From contig JADDOH010009933.1 in NCBI GenBank assembly GCA_016648135.1, positions 62,001 through 126,000 on the forward strand: 64,000 nt of DNA, given 5' to 3'. The stretch is from Agrypnia vestita. Taxonomy: Eukaryota > Arthropoda > Insecta > Trichoptera > Phryganeidae. Within the stretch, counting starts at the first letter, position 1, and the number at the start of each line of letters is the position of its first letter. A program made the translations under genes and the position numbers. The notes under the pieces were generated by a model that was given only the letters and a program-made list of their open reading frames with translations, did not search any database and had not been told where the DNA came from. Positions 11,701-22,639 of the stretch are shown here, one piece after another.

Positions 11701-11719
11701 ATTATAAGGCGACCGTGAA

Positions 11720-11934
11720 AGACTTGGTACGACCAGATAAACCGGATACTGGAGGCGGACCTGTCAGGGGACTCGACAATAGTTGAGCTTGTGAACGTGG
11801 ATAAGGGGAGAGTTTGGAACTCAATCCTCACTGCCGACCCCCGCGGGAAACGGCGCGATGGTAAATTAGTTAGGAATTCTCTAGCAACAGAAAGGCGAAA
11901 TACACACAAGAATCAGGGCTACAGTCGGTGTTAA
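11720..11934 (+). pseudogene. GC-rich open segment, probably LINE-derived
   Basis: After a stop at 11718 one frame stays open for about 70 codons without an ATG start. It has a charged composition and ends near ADPRGKRRDG...KNQGYSRC and a stop. The 3' part contains CCCCGCGGGAAACGGCGCGA followed by TGGTA. That signature resembles the tails at 38530-38560 and 55490-55525, which I attribute to the 3' end of a LINE. The protein itself is not recognised. Its base composition is far richer in GC than its flanks. Confidence 0.3.
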
Positions 11935-12236
11935 GTATTGTCTATCTCTGTCGCTACTACCAATTTTGATCAAATATGGATTACGGAGATAGATCGTCGA
12001 TCGAGAGTCTAGCTCCGAAATTAGTTACAGTTGCAGGGGAGTAGCGGGAGTAACACTTTTGGGACAAGTGAGAAGTACCGACATTAGAAAAACCTCGGAA
12101 AAATAACAAGCTTATTATTTTAAATCAAAAATATATTTCGTATTTTTTAAAAATTTTTAGCAATATATTTTCAGAATATCTTGAGTATGTTCAAAATTTT
12201 CAAGACCACAATACTGGATTTTATCCCCAGGGACAT

Positions 12237-12790
12237 CATTAATCAAGACATATTATAGATGTCTCGTAGAGACGAAACTACTTTTTTCACACCCTTATCT
12301 ATGTACTATGAGAAATAACAAATTTTAACCATAGATGGCGATAATGTAGTTGTATTATATAACGTAAGCGAGTAACAAATATCATATAGGTATACAACAT
12401 TCAGAAATTTGATAAATGTGCGCAAAATAGTGTGTGTTTTTACGATGCAAAAAATGAACACAAAAGAAGTAAGTAACCTTTTTTAAACTAAAAAATATTT
12501 ATTTATTTAGAATATTATATTGAGGCTTGTAATATGGGTTTTCCAGGTAACTTTCCCCCGCTTTCTTCTTACCGGACAAAGTTAGGGAATGGTATTTTGA
12601 TTGTAATCGACCTATAGCCTATCATAGATGGAATTGGTGAGTTACACTGTGTAAAGCGATCACTTAAGCCAGCCGTGCTATATGTCGTTAGCCCTACAGA
12701 CACCCAAAAAGACTTGCATACCTACTTTTTCATATAAAAAATGACTTCGTCTCTATAAGAGTCTGTACATCTATAATGTATCTTGATCAA
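12237..12790. repeat. Foldback element with about 55-bp inverted arms
   Basis: The left arm (ATTAATCAAGACATATTATA, then GATGTCTCGTAGAGACGAA) matches the reverse complement of the right arm ending near 12790 (TTGATCAAGATACATTATAG, then ATGTACAGACTCTTATAGAGACGAAG). The inside is non-coding. A related right half lies at 62645-62830, so the family is dispersed. The arms are diverged, so the element is old. Confidence 0.65.
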
Positions 12791-13105
12791 TATATTTTCA
12801 ATTAATTAGACTGACAATCGACATTCTTTGCTTCGACCACAAATAAATTTATTTTTATCTCACAAATAATACAAAAGAAAACATGTATATAAAGCTCCCT
12901 AATCAGTATCCTCTGTATAATCCTGAAACGATAAAATTATATGCAAAAATATAAACCTGTTATACTAATCTAGCACATCAATTAATTGAATAAAATGTAT
13001 GTTTGTGTCTGAAAGATTGATATTGATTTGGTCGATTCTGAATATAAGCACAACGAATATTTTTTCTGCTGGAAAAAATGTGGGGCAATACAAAAGTAGA
13101 GGACA

Positions 13106-13800
13106 TTAAGGGGGTATATCTACCCACAAAGCGCGAAAAAAGGCAATTTTTGTGATTTTTTTAAGAAAACCTATATAAATTATGATATTGGTATCATTTC
13201 TATATGAAAGTAGGAACATACTTTTAAGAATACGTTTTTTTTAATATAAAAACATATCCAACATTGGCGGAAAAATTCTTGGGTTCTATCGACTGCCGAA
13301 AAAAAAGGTTCTCTGCGGTGGCCACTCCCATTTCATCTGTAATCATCATTAGAAAATACAGATTTTTGACAAAATGGCGGGCGTTTGAATTAAAAATAGG
13401 GTTTTTAAGGGAAAAATTATGCGATAAAAAAAGTCACTTTAAAAAAATCCTACGACAAAGACTAGATAATTATGTATAGAATAACCACTAGAAATTTCAA
13501 GTAGATCAGTTCAATGGTTACGGAGATATTTTGGTCACCAATTTTCAAAACATGGTTTCGAGTGAAACGTGTTTGAAAATTGAGCAATGAATAAATCGCG
13601 AAATCTTTCAACTTACACAAAAATATTTTTTTTTTCGGGTTTCGATTTCGGGTCCATAATATCCTCCACCTTGCTTAGAATTCCTATATCATTAAGCACT
13701 CTTCACAAACATAATGGAAACAGGACTTAAATTTCTATTATGAAAGAGCCCGACTGGCAGCTACCTGCGTGTTGCGCGGCGCCGTTCAGAGCGGCGCGTA
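13106..13800 (+). repeat. Possible non-autonomous DNA transposon remnant
   Basis: Starts at a TTAAGGGGGTAT motif. The same TTAAGGGGGTAT word begins another unit near 62965, which suggests a shared terminus next to a TTAA site, the piggyBac target. The 3' part contains a GC-rich palindromic block (GTTGCGCGGCGCCG...CGGCGCGTAATC) at 13770-13803. No second terminus was found, so class and end are uncertain. Confidence 0.25.
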
Positions 13801-14164
13801 ATCAACAAAGAGATGTCATTATTATCAGCTATAACTTTGTTATTCTTTTGAATTTTTGCTTGGAATTTAAGCTTTACATAAATTAGTTACAACAATAATA
13901 AAAATATTTTTGAATAAATCTAAAATTTCCTTTTCTGTTAACCCAATTGATTTCTTATTGCTGAAATACTACGTAATGTCCTTCAGTTTCTCACAAAATG
14001 CCATTAAAATTTATTAACTTTCGCAACAATTAAAATTATCGCAAAATCGTACTATGTTTGTAAATGTGGCTTCGGCCGCGAGTTAAGTCTGTGAAAACAG
14101 CGCTATTTGGCGTCTTAATAGCGTTAACGATGAACATTGTTACATTATTGACGAACATAATTCT

Positions 14165-14530
14165 TATTACTCCCTTTCTTCTAACTCGTAGCGTCTGTGG
14201 TTTGTTGTCTGCTGGAAAAACTTTGGATCGATTTTTAACCCTTTTCCCGTGATCCAATCGAGCTGAAACTTTGCACGCAGACTCGTGGCGACGATGAAAA
14301 TGATCTAAAAAATTTTTGTTTCAATTTTTTTAATAATTATAGTATAATTTTGTATTTTTCGAAATTTTAACGGTTTTTTAAAATTGGGATTAAAACAAAT
14401 GAGTTTTTTAAAATTAAATTAACGGTTTTTTAAAATTGGAATTAAAACAAATGAGTAATGACCCCGACGCGCGCGGCTCGAAACCTGATTAATTGAGAAA
14501 GAGAATATAATAAAAACTTGGTTTTTTAGT
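14165..14530 (+). repeat. Dispersed repeat R1, copy 5
   Basis: Starts TTACTCCCTTTCTTCTAACT, carries the CCCGTGATCCAATCGAGC core and ends GAGAAAGAGAATATAATAAA. A stretch around 14370-14455 is duplicated inside the copy (two near-identical GGTTTTTTAAAATTGG blocks about 65 bp apart). Confidence 0.75.
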
Positions 14531-14534
14531 TTTT

Positions 14535-15256
14535 TTAATTCTAATATTTCTTAATCATCTAAATATAGCCTCTATTATTTGTATGCAAAATTTCAACGCC
14601 GTTTGTTTTCAAACATGTGGTCTGTCTCTAAAAGAACCATTGATAATGTTGAAAAATTATTATTAGTGAGTAATCTTAAGTATTCTTTTATTTAACAATC
14701 GTAGTGGCTACACGACCTAGTAACAGCAATCAGCATCTTCCGACTGCTTTTTGATAGTTTTGAATAAAATTAGTTTTGGGTTAAAACATACGTTTTTTTC
14801 GCAAGCACAACAATTCTTTTTTGTTTAACGATAAAATTTTTGTCTAAATGTCAATATATTTTCAATACATTAAGATTCCTGGTATAATTAACGGTTTATT
14901 AATAATGGTACGGTCAAAATTTACATTGCTGATAATAAAATGATAACGCATTTAAAAACAAAGTAAAAAAAATATTACCATGACAATGACTTATGGGTTG
15001 GCGAGACGTCCGACTGAATTAATTAATAAGGAAAAATATTGAAATTTATCAAGAATTCCTATATTGTAAAATTTACACAGATACATCTTTTATTATTTTA
15101 TATAAAATTTAAAAAAAAACTAAAAGTAATTTCCTGACAATGATAAAGATAACCATGTCATTATATATGGCCATATATTGTAGACTAATCGCCAGGCTTT
15201 TTATCCGCACCATTTTTTAGATATTTATATAAATTAAAGAGGTTTGCTAAATATTA
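14535..15256. other. AT-rich flank of the mariner element
   Basis: No gene or shared repeat recognised. It ends at the TA target dinucleotide 15255-15256 used by the mariner. Confidence 0.4.
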
Positions 15257-15282
15257 GGTCCTTACATATGAAATTGGCGTTT
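15257..15282 (+). repeat. mariner left inverted terminal repeat
   Basis: 26-bp terminus, the exact reverse complement of 16510-16535. Beyond it the two ends diverge (TGCCGTAC on the left, AGTATGGG on the right). Confidence 0.95.
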
Positions 15283-15441
15283 TGCCGTACTGGCAAATTT
15301 GATCTCAAATATCTTCTCTTTGGTTAGGAATTCCAAATCCAAATTTATACAGCTATTTACTCATGTATTTGTGTTTTGAAAATTATAATTCATTTGTTTT
15401 TTCCTCAATTGTTTTTTTCTTTGCGTCACTCAGTTTACAAA

Positions 15442-16460
15442 ATGAAAAACTTGAAATATCGCGTTATTTACGAGTACGAGTTCCACCGTGGCACCAGTGC
15501 TGCAGAAACGGCTCGAAGGATTAATGATGTGTATGGCGACGGTGCCGCAAAAGAAAACACAGAGCGTTTTTGGTTCCAACGTTTTCGTTCTGGAAATTTC
15601 GACCTGCAGAACAAGCCCCGTGGACGGCCGGAGACCAAAGTTGATAATGAAGAATTGAAGGCTATTGTGGAAGCGGATCCATCGCAAACCACATCCGAGT
15701 TAGCTGCAGGCTGCGGTGTTAGTGATAAAACTGTTTTAATCCACTTGAAGCAAATTGGTAAGGTGAAAAAGCTTGAAAGGTGGGTACCTCACGAATTGAG
15801 TGAAGCAAATCAACAAACGCGCGTTGACTGCTGCGTTGCATTACTCAACCGGCACAATAATGGAGGGATTTTAAATCGAATCATTACCTGTGATGAAAAG
15901 TGGATCCTGTACGATAATCGGAAGCGCTCATCGCAATGGCTGAACCCTGCCGAACCAGCCAAACCATGCCCCAAGCGAAAATTGACTCCAAAAAAGTTAC
16001 TTGTGAGCGTTTGGTGGACTAGTGCTGGTGTAGTTCACTACAGCTTTTTAAATCTGGCCAGACGATTACGGCAGATGTCTATTGTCAGCAACTGCAAACC
16101 ATGATGGAAAAGCTAGCTGCTAAACAACCGAGGCTGGTTAATCGCTCTAGGCCACTGCTGCTTCATGATAACGCTAGACCACACACTGCACAACAGACGG
16201 CTACCAAATTAGAGGAGCTTCAATTGGAATGTCTAAGACATCCACCGTACTCTCCGGACCTTGCCCCAACAGATTACCATTTTTTTAGAAATTTGGATAA
16301 CTTCTTGCAAAGGAAAAAATTCCACTCCGATGGGGCCGTCCAAACCGCCTTCAAAGATTTTATTGATTCCCGTCCGAATGGTTTTTTTACTAAAGGGATC
16401 GATGAACTACCTATGAGATGGCAAAAGTGCATAGATAGCAATGGTACATACTTTGATTAA
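15442..16460 (+). pseudogene. mariner transposase, broken by one frameshift
   Basis: Encodes the cut-and-paste transposase of the element. I place the start at 15442 (CAAAATGAA context, MKNLKYRV), which matches the usual N-terminus better than the upstream ATG at 15376. In order: helix-turn-helix DNA-binding region (residues about 5-55), a GRP linker (61-63), a second helix-turn-helix, the WVPHEL motif (114-119), and the first catalytic Asp in TCDEKW (Asp141). In the second frame come HDNARPH (second Asp) and YSPDLAPTDYHFF (third Asp of the DD34D triad). A one-base loss near 16054 shifts the frame, so the first part ends at 16104 and the rest reads in another frame to TAA at 16458-16460. No other stop interrupts the two parts, so the inactivation is fairly recent. 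The full length would be about 340 codons, normal for the family. Confidence 0.93.
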
Positions 16461-16509
16461 ATAAATATATTATAATAAAAAAAAATCGGCTTTATGTTCC
16501 TCCCATACT

Positions 16510-16535
16510 AAACGCCAATTTCATATGTAAGGACC
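16510..16535 (-). repeat. mariner right inverted terminal repeat
   Basis: 26-bp terminus, the exact reverse complement of 15257-15282, followed by the TA target copy. Confidence 0.95.
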
Positions 16536-17084
16536 TAATATAAATAAACACAGTGCAATCTACCATTTTTGTTGTGCAGCGTAATATAGTAATAGATTAT
16601 TATGCTAAATAAATTAAAAATCAAAAAATTTAATAAAGTATATTATTGAAGTTTTTAAAAATAAGGTGAATAAAAAATAAGGTAATAAAAATAAATTTTT
16701 ATAAATAATTTTAAAAATAAAACATAATTCAATTAATTAATTTATTGATTAAATCAATTAGTTTGCGTTGTTTTGGAAAGAAATCAACTCTCCTAATTTC
16801 GAATGTACGTCCGTCCATCCGTAACTTCCTGTAATCACAACAACAACACTGGTTATTAAATAGTTGCTTGCTGCTGTAAATATACTTTACGTTTTAATTC
16901 CATGAAATTAGTTTGTAAATTATTCTGAAGTTAGTTTCAGGTTTAAGCGAAATTAAAAAAAAAAACTAATGATTTTCTATTCATGAATTTTCAACTTCAA
17001 AATCCAGCGATTATTATATCCCGTGATTTTTCACGATTTTTTGCTGGTATGTAGGTATTTAAAATATATGGAACCTAAAAATTT

Positions 17085-17357
17085 AATTTAAATTTCGATA
17101 CAAAAATGTTATACAAAATGCAAGAGAAGCTATGAGAAAAAGTGGAGAATTTCGCCATCCCAAGCATTTGAGGCGTGGATCTACGAACGACTACTAAAAT
17201 AATCGGGTTCGTAGATAAATCCCAGAAACAATAATATTTAGGACATATCGAGACACGCAAAAAAACATTGGATCCTGCACCTCGTCTTTCAAGGCAAAAT
17301 TGCTAGCAGAAGAGGCCTGGGTAGACGAAGAACATCCAGGCGGAACAGGCTAAGAGG
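17085..17357 (+). pseudogene. LINE-D fragment: reverse transcriptase C-terminal region, part 1
   Basis: In changing frames this reads like the C-terminal part of RTE-type endonuclease/reverse transcriptase. A region corresponding to AFEVWIYRRLLKI-like sequence is followed by a YLGHI motif, then a GKIASRRGLGRRRTS-like segment. These match the family's order of YLGHIxR and GKIxGKRGxGRRR motifs. Several stops and shifts make it dead. It ends abruptly at 17357, where a MITE (family B) begins. Confidence 0.65.
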
Positions 17358-17850
17358 TAGCTACCGCCAGTATCAAACCTGAAATATTATTGTAAGGTAA
17401 GAAGGTTTGGATATTATGACATTTAAGTTTGGGGAATTTCGGCAGGTAAAATGTACGTAATACAGGTAAAAAAATGAGTAAGTGAAACGTAAAAATAACA
17501 AACCTAATTTTTTAACATGTTTAGCGGAACTTATATGTATTCACTCATATTAATCACTGCCAGACGCTTTTCGCGGTCTTCCGCTTTGAAGCTCTATAAA
17601 TAATCACATAAGTTAAAAATTTGAATTTTACATATTTTATTCGGGCCACTGTTTAACAATATTATCTGAAACCTTACATTTTAAAATTTTACTTACCCTT
17701 TTTTTTGTAACTGTATTCATTACCTGTTGTTACCTGCCAAAATCCCCCGAACTCAAATGTCATAATATCCAAACCCTCTTACCTACCATAGTGTATATCT
17801 ACAAAAAATATTTCAGGTTTGATACCATAACGTATGTCTGGCGGTCGCTA
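17358..17850. mobile_element. MITE family B, 493 bp, long inverted arms
   Basis: The ends TAGCTACCGCCAG and CTGGCGGTCGCTA are inverted copies. The arms continue inward with strong matches (tatcaaacctgaaatatt, then aaggtttggatattatgaca, then ggcaggtaa) for about 160 bp on each side. The centre is short and non-coding. This is a foldback MITE inserted at the edge of a LINE-D fragment. A second copy lies at 25741-26325. Confidence 0.8.
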
Positions 17851-18339
17851 ACAATAACAAATAGACCATTCTTTTAAAGCTATTGCAAATAAAAAAACCG
17901 ATCGTCAATATGATCGTTAAAGTTTGTTATAGAAACAGAAACTAGAAGAAGAATATCATCGAAAAAAAAAAGATTATTTTAAGCCCGATTGATAACAAAA
18001 TAAGTGAGTACTATTTTTTCTGGCCTACACATACATATGTAGGTAACACGTAGATTACCAATACATGAACTCTAAATTTAAATTGCGGCGACCATCCTTC
18101 GTGGAAAAATTATTATTATAATATTGGATAATTCAATACAACATTCAGGTAATACAGCTAATAATCCCCACAATTAAAATACACTTCTTTGTTTTGACTA
18201 GTTAATATATATCTAACTAATAATTATTTACTCAATGTAAATTGTTATATTTTTACCCTACTCTTATATGGGGTAGAGGCCACCAAGAACTAATCCGCAA
18301 GGTCAAGGCTTTTGACATGTGAAACTATCGATATATATT

Positions 18340-18545
18340 GAAAGTTTCCTGGGTGGACAGAGTAATGAATGATGAAGTCCTCCGGCGTATGGAAAAAGAC
18401 CGAGAAGTGCTTCGAACTATCAAGATAAGAAAGCTGAACCAAGCTAAACCGACTCATCATCCAGGGGAAAATAAGTGCTGAAAGAAGCATAGGAAGATGC
18501 CGCATCTCGTTCGTAACTTGAGCGGTAAATAAAATCATAATCGAG
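18340..18545 (+). pseudogene. LINE-D fragment, part 2
   Basis: The plus strand reads VSWVDRVMNDEVLRRMEKDREVLRTIK-like sequence split at one point, then a decayed GENKC...KMPHLVRNL stretch. The WVDRVxNxEVLRRM and EVLxTIKxRK motifs are standard for the C-terminal region of RTE-like LINE polymerases. It may be another copy of the same family as 17085-17357, since the two overlap in the family alignment rather than continue each other. Inactive. Confidence 0.75.
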
Positions 18546-18640
18546 ATGGCACAATAAGAAGAGGAATGTTGAAATTCAAAAATAAAAAGTCCTCCGCCAT
18601 AAATATAAAATTAAATATTTTGATTAATGATTAAAACATA

Positions 18641-18888
18641 ATATGAGGAATATAAAAGCGAAGGCAGCAATAAACAAAAAAAAAGGGTTCTCAATTCAGC
18701 CACCGAGGATTACTAATTTAAAATGTACTGAATTCTAGATTTTATGTTCCAAAATCACGTTTCTTATAAATTTACAGGCTATATTTTCTATAAAATCCCG
18801 AATTTAGTACCATACAAATTAATGATCCTCGATGACTGCATTCAATTTTTTTTGGATATTTTTGCCTTTGCTTTTATACCCCACATAT
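18641..18888. mobile_element. Foldback MITE family A, complete copy
   Basis: The left arm (atatgaggaatataaaagcg, aaggcagcaa) and right arm (tttgcctttgcttttatacc, ccacatatg) are inverted copies. A second, inner inverted pair (gaggattactaattt / aaattaatgatcctc) shows the whole unit folds back on itself. It is 248 bp and non-coding. Other members: 6232 (half), 28415, 39331, 51699 and 57988. Confidence 0.8.
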
Positions 18889-19360
18889 GCCATATTTTAA
18901 TTTTCATTAAACTGAAATATTAAAAAGAGTCAACTCGGAGAATTTTATTGAAAAAGGATAAACTCAATGTTTTCATTTTATTTAATAACAATTTTGAAAT
19001 CGTACTAATTTTGAAGGAATGAGATCAGCTATTGGATAGGAAGTTACGGACGGACATTCGAAATTATTACCATCGGAGCTTTCCCAAATGTATTCTTGAT
19101 ATTTTCTCTGTTTACACCACAACATGCCAGACCGGTGGTCACCCCTCGCGCCTCACCCACACGCAGAAAGTACAAGCAATGATGAAGATTGCATCACAAG
19201 ACCGCATTTTGGCGCCCAAAAATGTTCCGAGTGTTACGTAAGCCGCCATCTTGGAAGGAAATGTCGAGGCAACAGGCACCTAGTAGGTAATTGGAACACT
19301 CACGTGTAGAAATTTGAATAAAAAAATTACTTTATATTTAAGAACACATTCTTATTGTGA

Positions 19361-19672
19361 AAAAAAGTAACCCATAAAAAACAAGTTTTTACAATACTCT
19401 CTTTCTCATTTACGGGTTTCGTGTCTACCATATGCGTCGGAATCTCCATACAACTTACTGATTTGTATGAAAAAAAAATTAAAAATTTGAAAAATCCAAA
19501 ATTATACTATAATAATTATTTTTTGTAACGAAAATTTGATAGATCTTCTTGATCGTCGCCACGAGTCTATTTGCAAAGTTTCAGTTCGATTGGATCACGG
19601 GAAAAGGGTTAAAAATCGATGCAAAGTTTTTTTGTTAAGCAAGCAAGCAGACGCCACGAGAGTAAAAACTAA
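19361..19672 (-). repeat. Dispersed repeat R1, copy 6
   Basis: Minus-strand copy. It starts (in plus coordinates) aaaaaagtaacccataaaaa and carries the GGATCACGGGAAAAGGGTT core. It ends at acgccacgagagtaaaaact, having lost the GAAAGGGAG end by a short deletion. Confidence 0.75.
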
Positions 19673-19740
19673 ATAATTGATATAAATTATCTTGACCAAT
19701 TACTTACAACCGCATTGACTCGCACGAAATTCTAAATTCT

Positions 19741-20090
19741 GTACACTATACTGTCCCGCAGAGACGAACAAGAGCACCACATATTTTCCACTTGGATGTT
19801 TGGAGAAAAGAGTACTGCAAAAACTCTATAATTAACCGCGTTCTTTGCATCTAAAACATGGCTTGAAAATCTGAAAGATTTCGACAGCTTTTATTTACGT
19901 TTTGAGCAATTGACAAACTCTGTTAGGGGTAAACTTGCGAGGTTACGTACATCCTCTCTCACACACACTAGCATACACCGACTTACTACTTGAATTACTA
20001 CCTAACCGACACATATACATATCCTCTCATGAAAGTAAGGTTTATTTTAATTGGTGAAAAGCTCTGTCTACTACCAATCAAAAGTATATA
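19741..20090 (-). repeat. Dispersed repeat R4, copy 1
   Basis: About 350 bp shared, in reverse orientation, with 25885-26219 and 60225-60500. Shared words on the minus strand include agacagagctttt.accaatta, cccctaacaga, and actgctcaaaa-like sequence followed by a tggtgctcttgttcg end. Non-coding; class unknown. Confidence 0.65.
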
Positions 20091-20513
20091 ACATTGTATG
20101 ATTCTCAATAACTGTAAGTAAACCTGTAGACGAAAAATAAAATAAATATTTTCTTTTGTATATTCCTTGAATTTAAAATAAATTGAAAATCAGAAACTGA
20201 AGTTGAATGATTTTTATGGTTCTGAAACAGAAGTCACTTATTTTGCAAACACTGACTAAGAATTTCTATAATAATAGTCACATACCCATGTACACACATA
20301 TGCTCATGCCTAGAACGCACAAGTCTGTTTTTAAATTTGCATCATTGACCTCATTCAAAATTAGTTGTTTTGGTCATGCCTTACCTTGTGAGATCGACCC
20401 GTCATGTCTAGAATTCTTCCTCGGACAAAGATCTTTGCTAATTTAATTTCCAATAATATTTTCAATATTTAAATCATTAACTTTGTGAAGGGGAAATCAT
20501 CAATAGATGCAAT

Positions 20514-21560
20514 TCAAACAGTTAGAATCATAGTTGAAAAAGTATCGAGATGCAAAAAAAGACTTACACGTGGTATTGGAAAAATTGGAAAAACCGTATG
20601 ACAGGGTATACCGAAGCCTGATATGGGCAGCATTGAGATCTCATAACGTATCAGAAGGATATGTGCTCTCCATATAAGATATGTGTACAGTAACGTAGAC
20701 ACAAGTAAGATGCACATCAGGAAAATCACCGAAATTTCCAATTAAAGTGGGGGTACATCAAGGATTTTCCCACTGCTATTCATAATGGTCATGAATTATC
20801 TAACAACAAGAAATTAACAGTCTTCTCAAGATTATGCTTTTTTTACAGATGATGTACTGATAGAAGATAATAATTGTGACTTACAGAATAACCTGGAAAG
20901 GTGAACAAAGATCCTGGTGCATAATAGCCCAAAAATTAGGAGGAAAAGGACGGAATATCTGTACATGTACGGAATTCGAAGACAAAAATGCTGTAACTCC
21001 TTCGATGCAACTGGATGGTGAAACATTAGCCAACTGTGACGCATTTAAGTATCTGGGCTCACTCATTCACAGAGACGAAGAAAGTGCAGCGGATGTTGAT
21101 CATAGAATAGGTATAAGATGGATGAAATTTAGATAACAGGAATTTGTATGACCCGAAAATGCCTATAAAACTTAAAGGAAAGATAAACCAGACTATTGTT
21201 AGACCCGCGATAATGTACGGCTCCGAATGCTGGACTATGTACAACTTCTACTCTAGGCAACTCGAAACAGCAGAAATGCGAATGCTTAGATGGTCGGCAG
21301 GAGTAACACTAAAGATATGATTAAAAGTTCACGCTTTCGTGGTAGCCTGGGTGTCATGGACATAAACAGTAAGCTGGAAGAACGGCAATTGAGATGGTAT
21401 GGGCACATAAGACGGAGACCACCAGACCGCACGGTGAAGCAGGCGTTGTCTATGGAGCTTCATCGACGGTCATCCAAAGGAAGACCAAAGAACTTCTGGA
21501 TGAAAGCTATACCCAGAACCAAAGAAGATACAGCCTGAGAATGAGAAGAGCCGACCCCAA
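20514..21560 (+). pseudogene. LINE-B: RTE-like reverse transcriptase, palm to C-terminus
   Basis: The longest LINE relic here. Segments in shifting frames give the polymerase palm region with LEKPYDRVYRSLIWAAL (from the family's LEKAYDRVPR..LW.AL) and VGVHQGFS (the usual VGVHQGS box). A decayed region corresponding to the catalytic YADD-type motif follows. Next come YLGSLIHRDEESAADVDHRIG, a PAIMYGSECWTM segment, EMRMLRWSAG and a long clean frame (21290-21538) ending LRWYGHIRRRPP...GRPKNFWMKAI. These are the standard blocks of RTE/BovB-like LINE C-termini in correct order. Multiple stops and shifts make it inactive. A minus-strand partner lies at 49840-50370. Confidence 0.85.
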
Positions 21561-21619
21561 CAGCCTTCACAGTGCAAAGAAGAGGAAAAAATCATTAACA
21601 TTGTGGTCAGCCATTTAAA

Positions 21620-22235
21620 AAATATATTAAAAACACCCCCTTTAGTCCCCACCCCTCAAATTCTTGATTTCTTTTGGATTTGGATTGGATTTTAACTACC
21701 TTAGTGCATGGTAGCCTTCGGTAAGATTAACACGCAAGTGAGGAATATTTTGGAAATGTAGGTGAATGGTTGTTGTGTGTAGAGGTATTTATATGCTAGT
21801 GTAGTGGTTGTATCTTTGGTGATATCTTTCTTTTTTTTTGGAGATATACCACGAGAGGTGGTATCTTTCTAAGAGAATATATTCAGGACATTAAAAGTAA
21901 TAAATAACGAATAAAACAAAAGTTTAACGTTATAAGAACGTATAGGAAGGTCCCCTCAGATCCGACTCCTTCTAAGAGAGGTTTCCCGTGGTTACCTCTC
22001 CACAGAGGCAAATGCGAAGGATTTCCAAGTTCCACGGACAAATCTCTCCCGTTCCAACAAAGCTGGTAGTAGCTAGAGTAGAATAACTGAACTCCTATTG
22101 AGGTAAATTATGAGCCTTGTACATAGCAAGCAAGGCCAAAAATAATTGTAACTCACATCTAAAAAAAAAAAAGGGTAGTGGTTGTCCTGACAAGAGACGG
22201 GAACGTCTCAAAACGATTGTATATTTACATAACTG
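21620..22235. other. Unassigned, partly GC-richer sequence
   Basis: Directly follows LINE-B and may include its 3' region. A short inverted pair (ataccacgag / ggtggtat) lies at 21844-21872. A segment at 21950-22070 (cctctccacagaggcaaatg and flanks) looks repeat-like, but no partner was found in this window. Confidence 0.3.
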
Positions 22236-22239
22236 ACGT

Positions 22240-22480
22240 TTTGACCCATTAAATCAACAAGGCGCCTCCACTCGTCTCTGTCTTGCGCTGATTGTGCGGC
22301 CTCCGTCCATTGTATTCCCATGTTTCACTCACTCAGGGCGAGACAACACCAGAAACTTACACTGGTGTTGTCTCGCCCAAGTGTGTCTGGGACGGCCCAC
22401 TGGACATCTGCCCTCAGGAATCGCACTCCGTATTTTCCTAGGAATTCGGTCATCAGACATTCGTAGTCTGTCTCTATCTG
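22240..22480 (-). pseudogene. LINE-C C-terminal fragment, copy 1, with a hairpin insert
   Basis: The minus strand gives RMSDDRIPRKIRSAIPEGR, then PVGRPRHTWARQ, the basic C-terminal block of RTE/jockey-type LINE proteins (DNRIPKKxL...GRRPVGRPRxRW). A degenerate Q.RRVEAP tail corresponds to the family's RDEWRRLVDA. The frame is broken at 22336-22378 by a 17-bp perfect hairpin that is absent from the sister copy at 25385-25615. Confidence 0.75.
22336..22378. repeat. Perfect 17-bp hairpin inside LINE-C
   Basis: Arms GGGCGAGACAACACCAG and CTGGTGTTGTCTCGCCC with a 9-nt loop. Comparison with 25500-25550 suggests a local inverted duplication of LINE sequence rather than a separate element. Confidence 0.85.
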
Positions 22481-22639
22481 TGGACGAAATCTTAAAAATA
22501 TAAAACAATATATATTTTATTAAATTAAAATTTATTGAAAATAAAATAGATAGGTACATGTTACAGAATAGTATTGAACATTTCACATACTTATTATTAA
22601 ACTGTTCTTTAATTCGCACTAATTATATATAACTTTTTT

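Larger units (their letters stand above)
15257..16535 (+). mobile_element. mariner transposon (cecropia-like), 1279 bp, nearly complete
   Basis: A Tc1/mariner-class element with perfect 26-bp inverted ends (GGTCCTTACATATGAAATTG at the left, its complement at the right). It is flanked on both sides by TA (15255-15256 and 16536-16537), the duplicated target of this class. Length, single transposase gene and protein motifs fit the cecropia subfamily of mariner. Both ends are intact, so it could in principle still be moved by a transposase supplied elsewhere, but its own transposase is frameshifted. Two relatives lie at 53851-54788 and 63953-64000. Confidence 0.95.

Noticed and set aside
15376..15441. 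Upstream ATG adding 22 codons to the mariner transposase
   Set aside because: The second ATG at 15442 has a better context and its product starts like other mariner transposases. The extra codons are hydrophobic and untypical.
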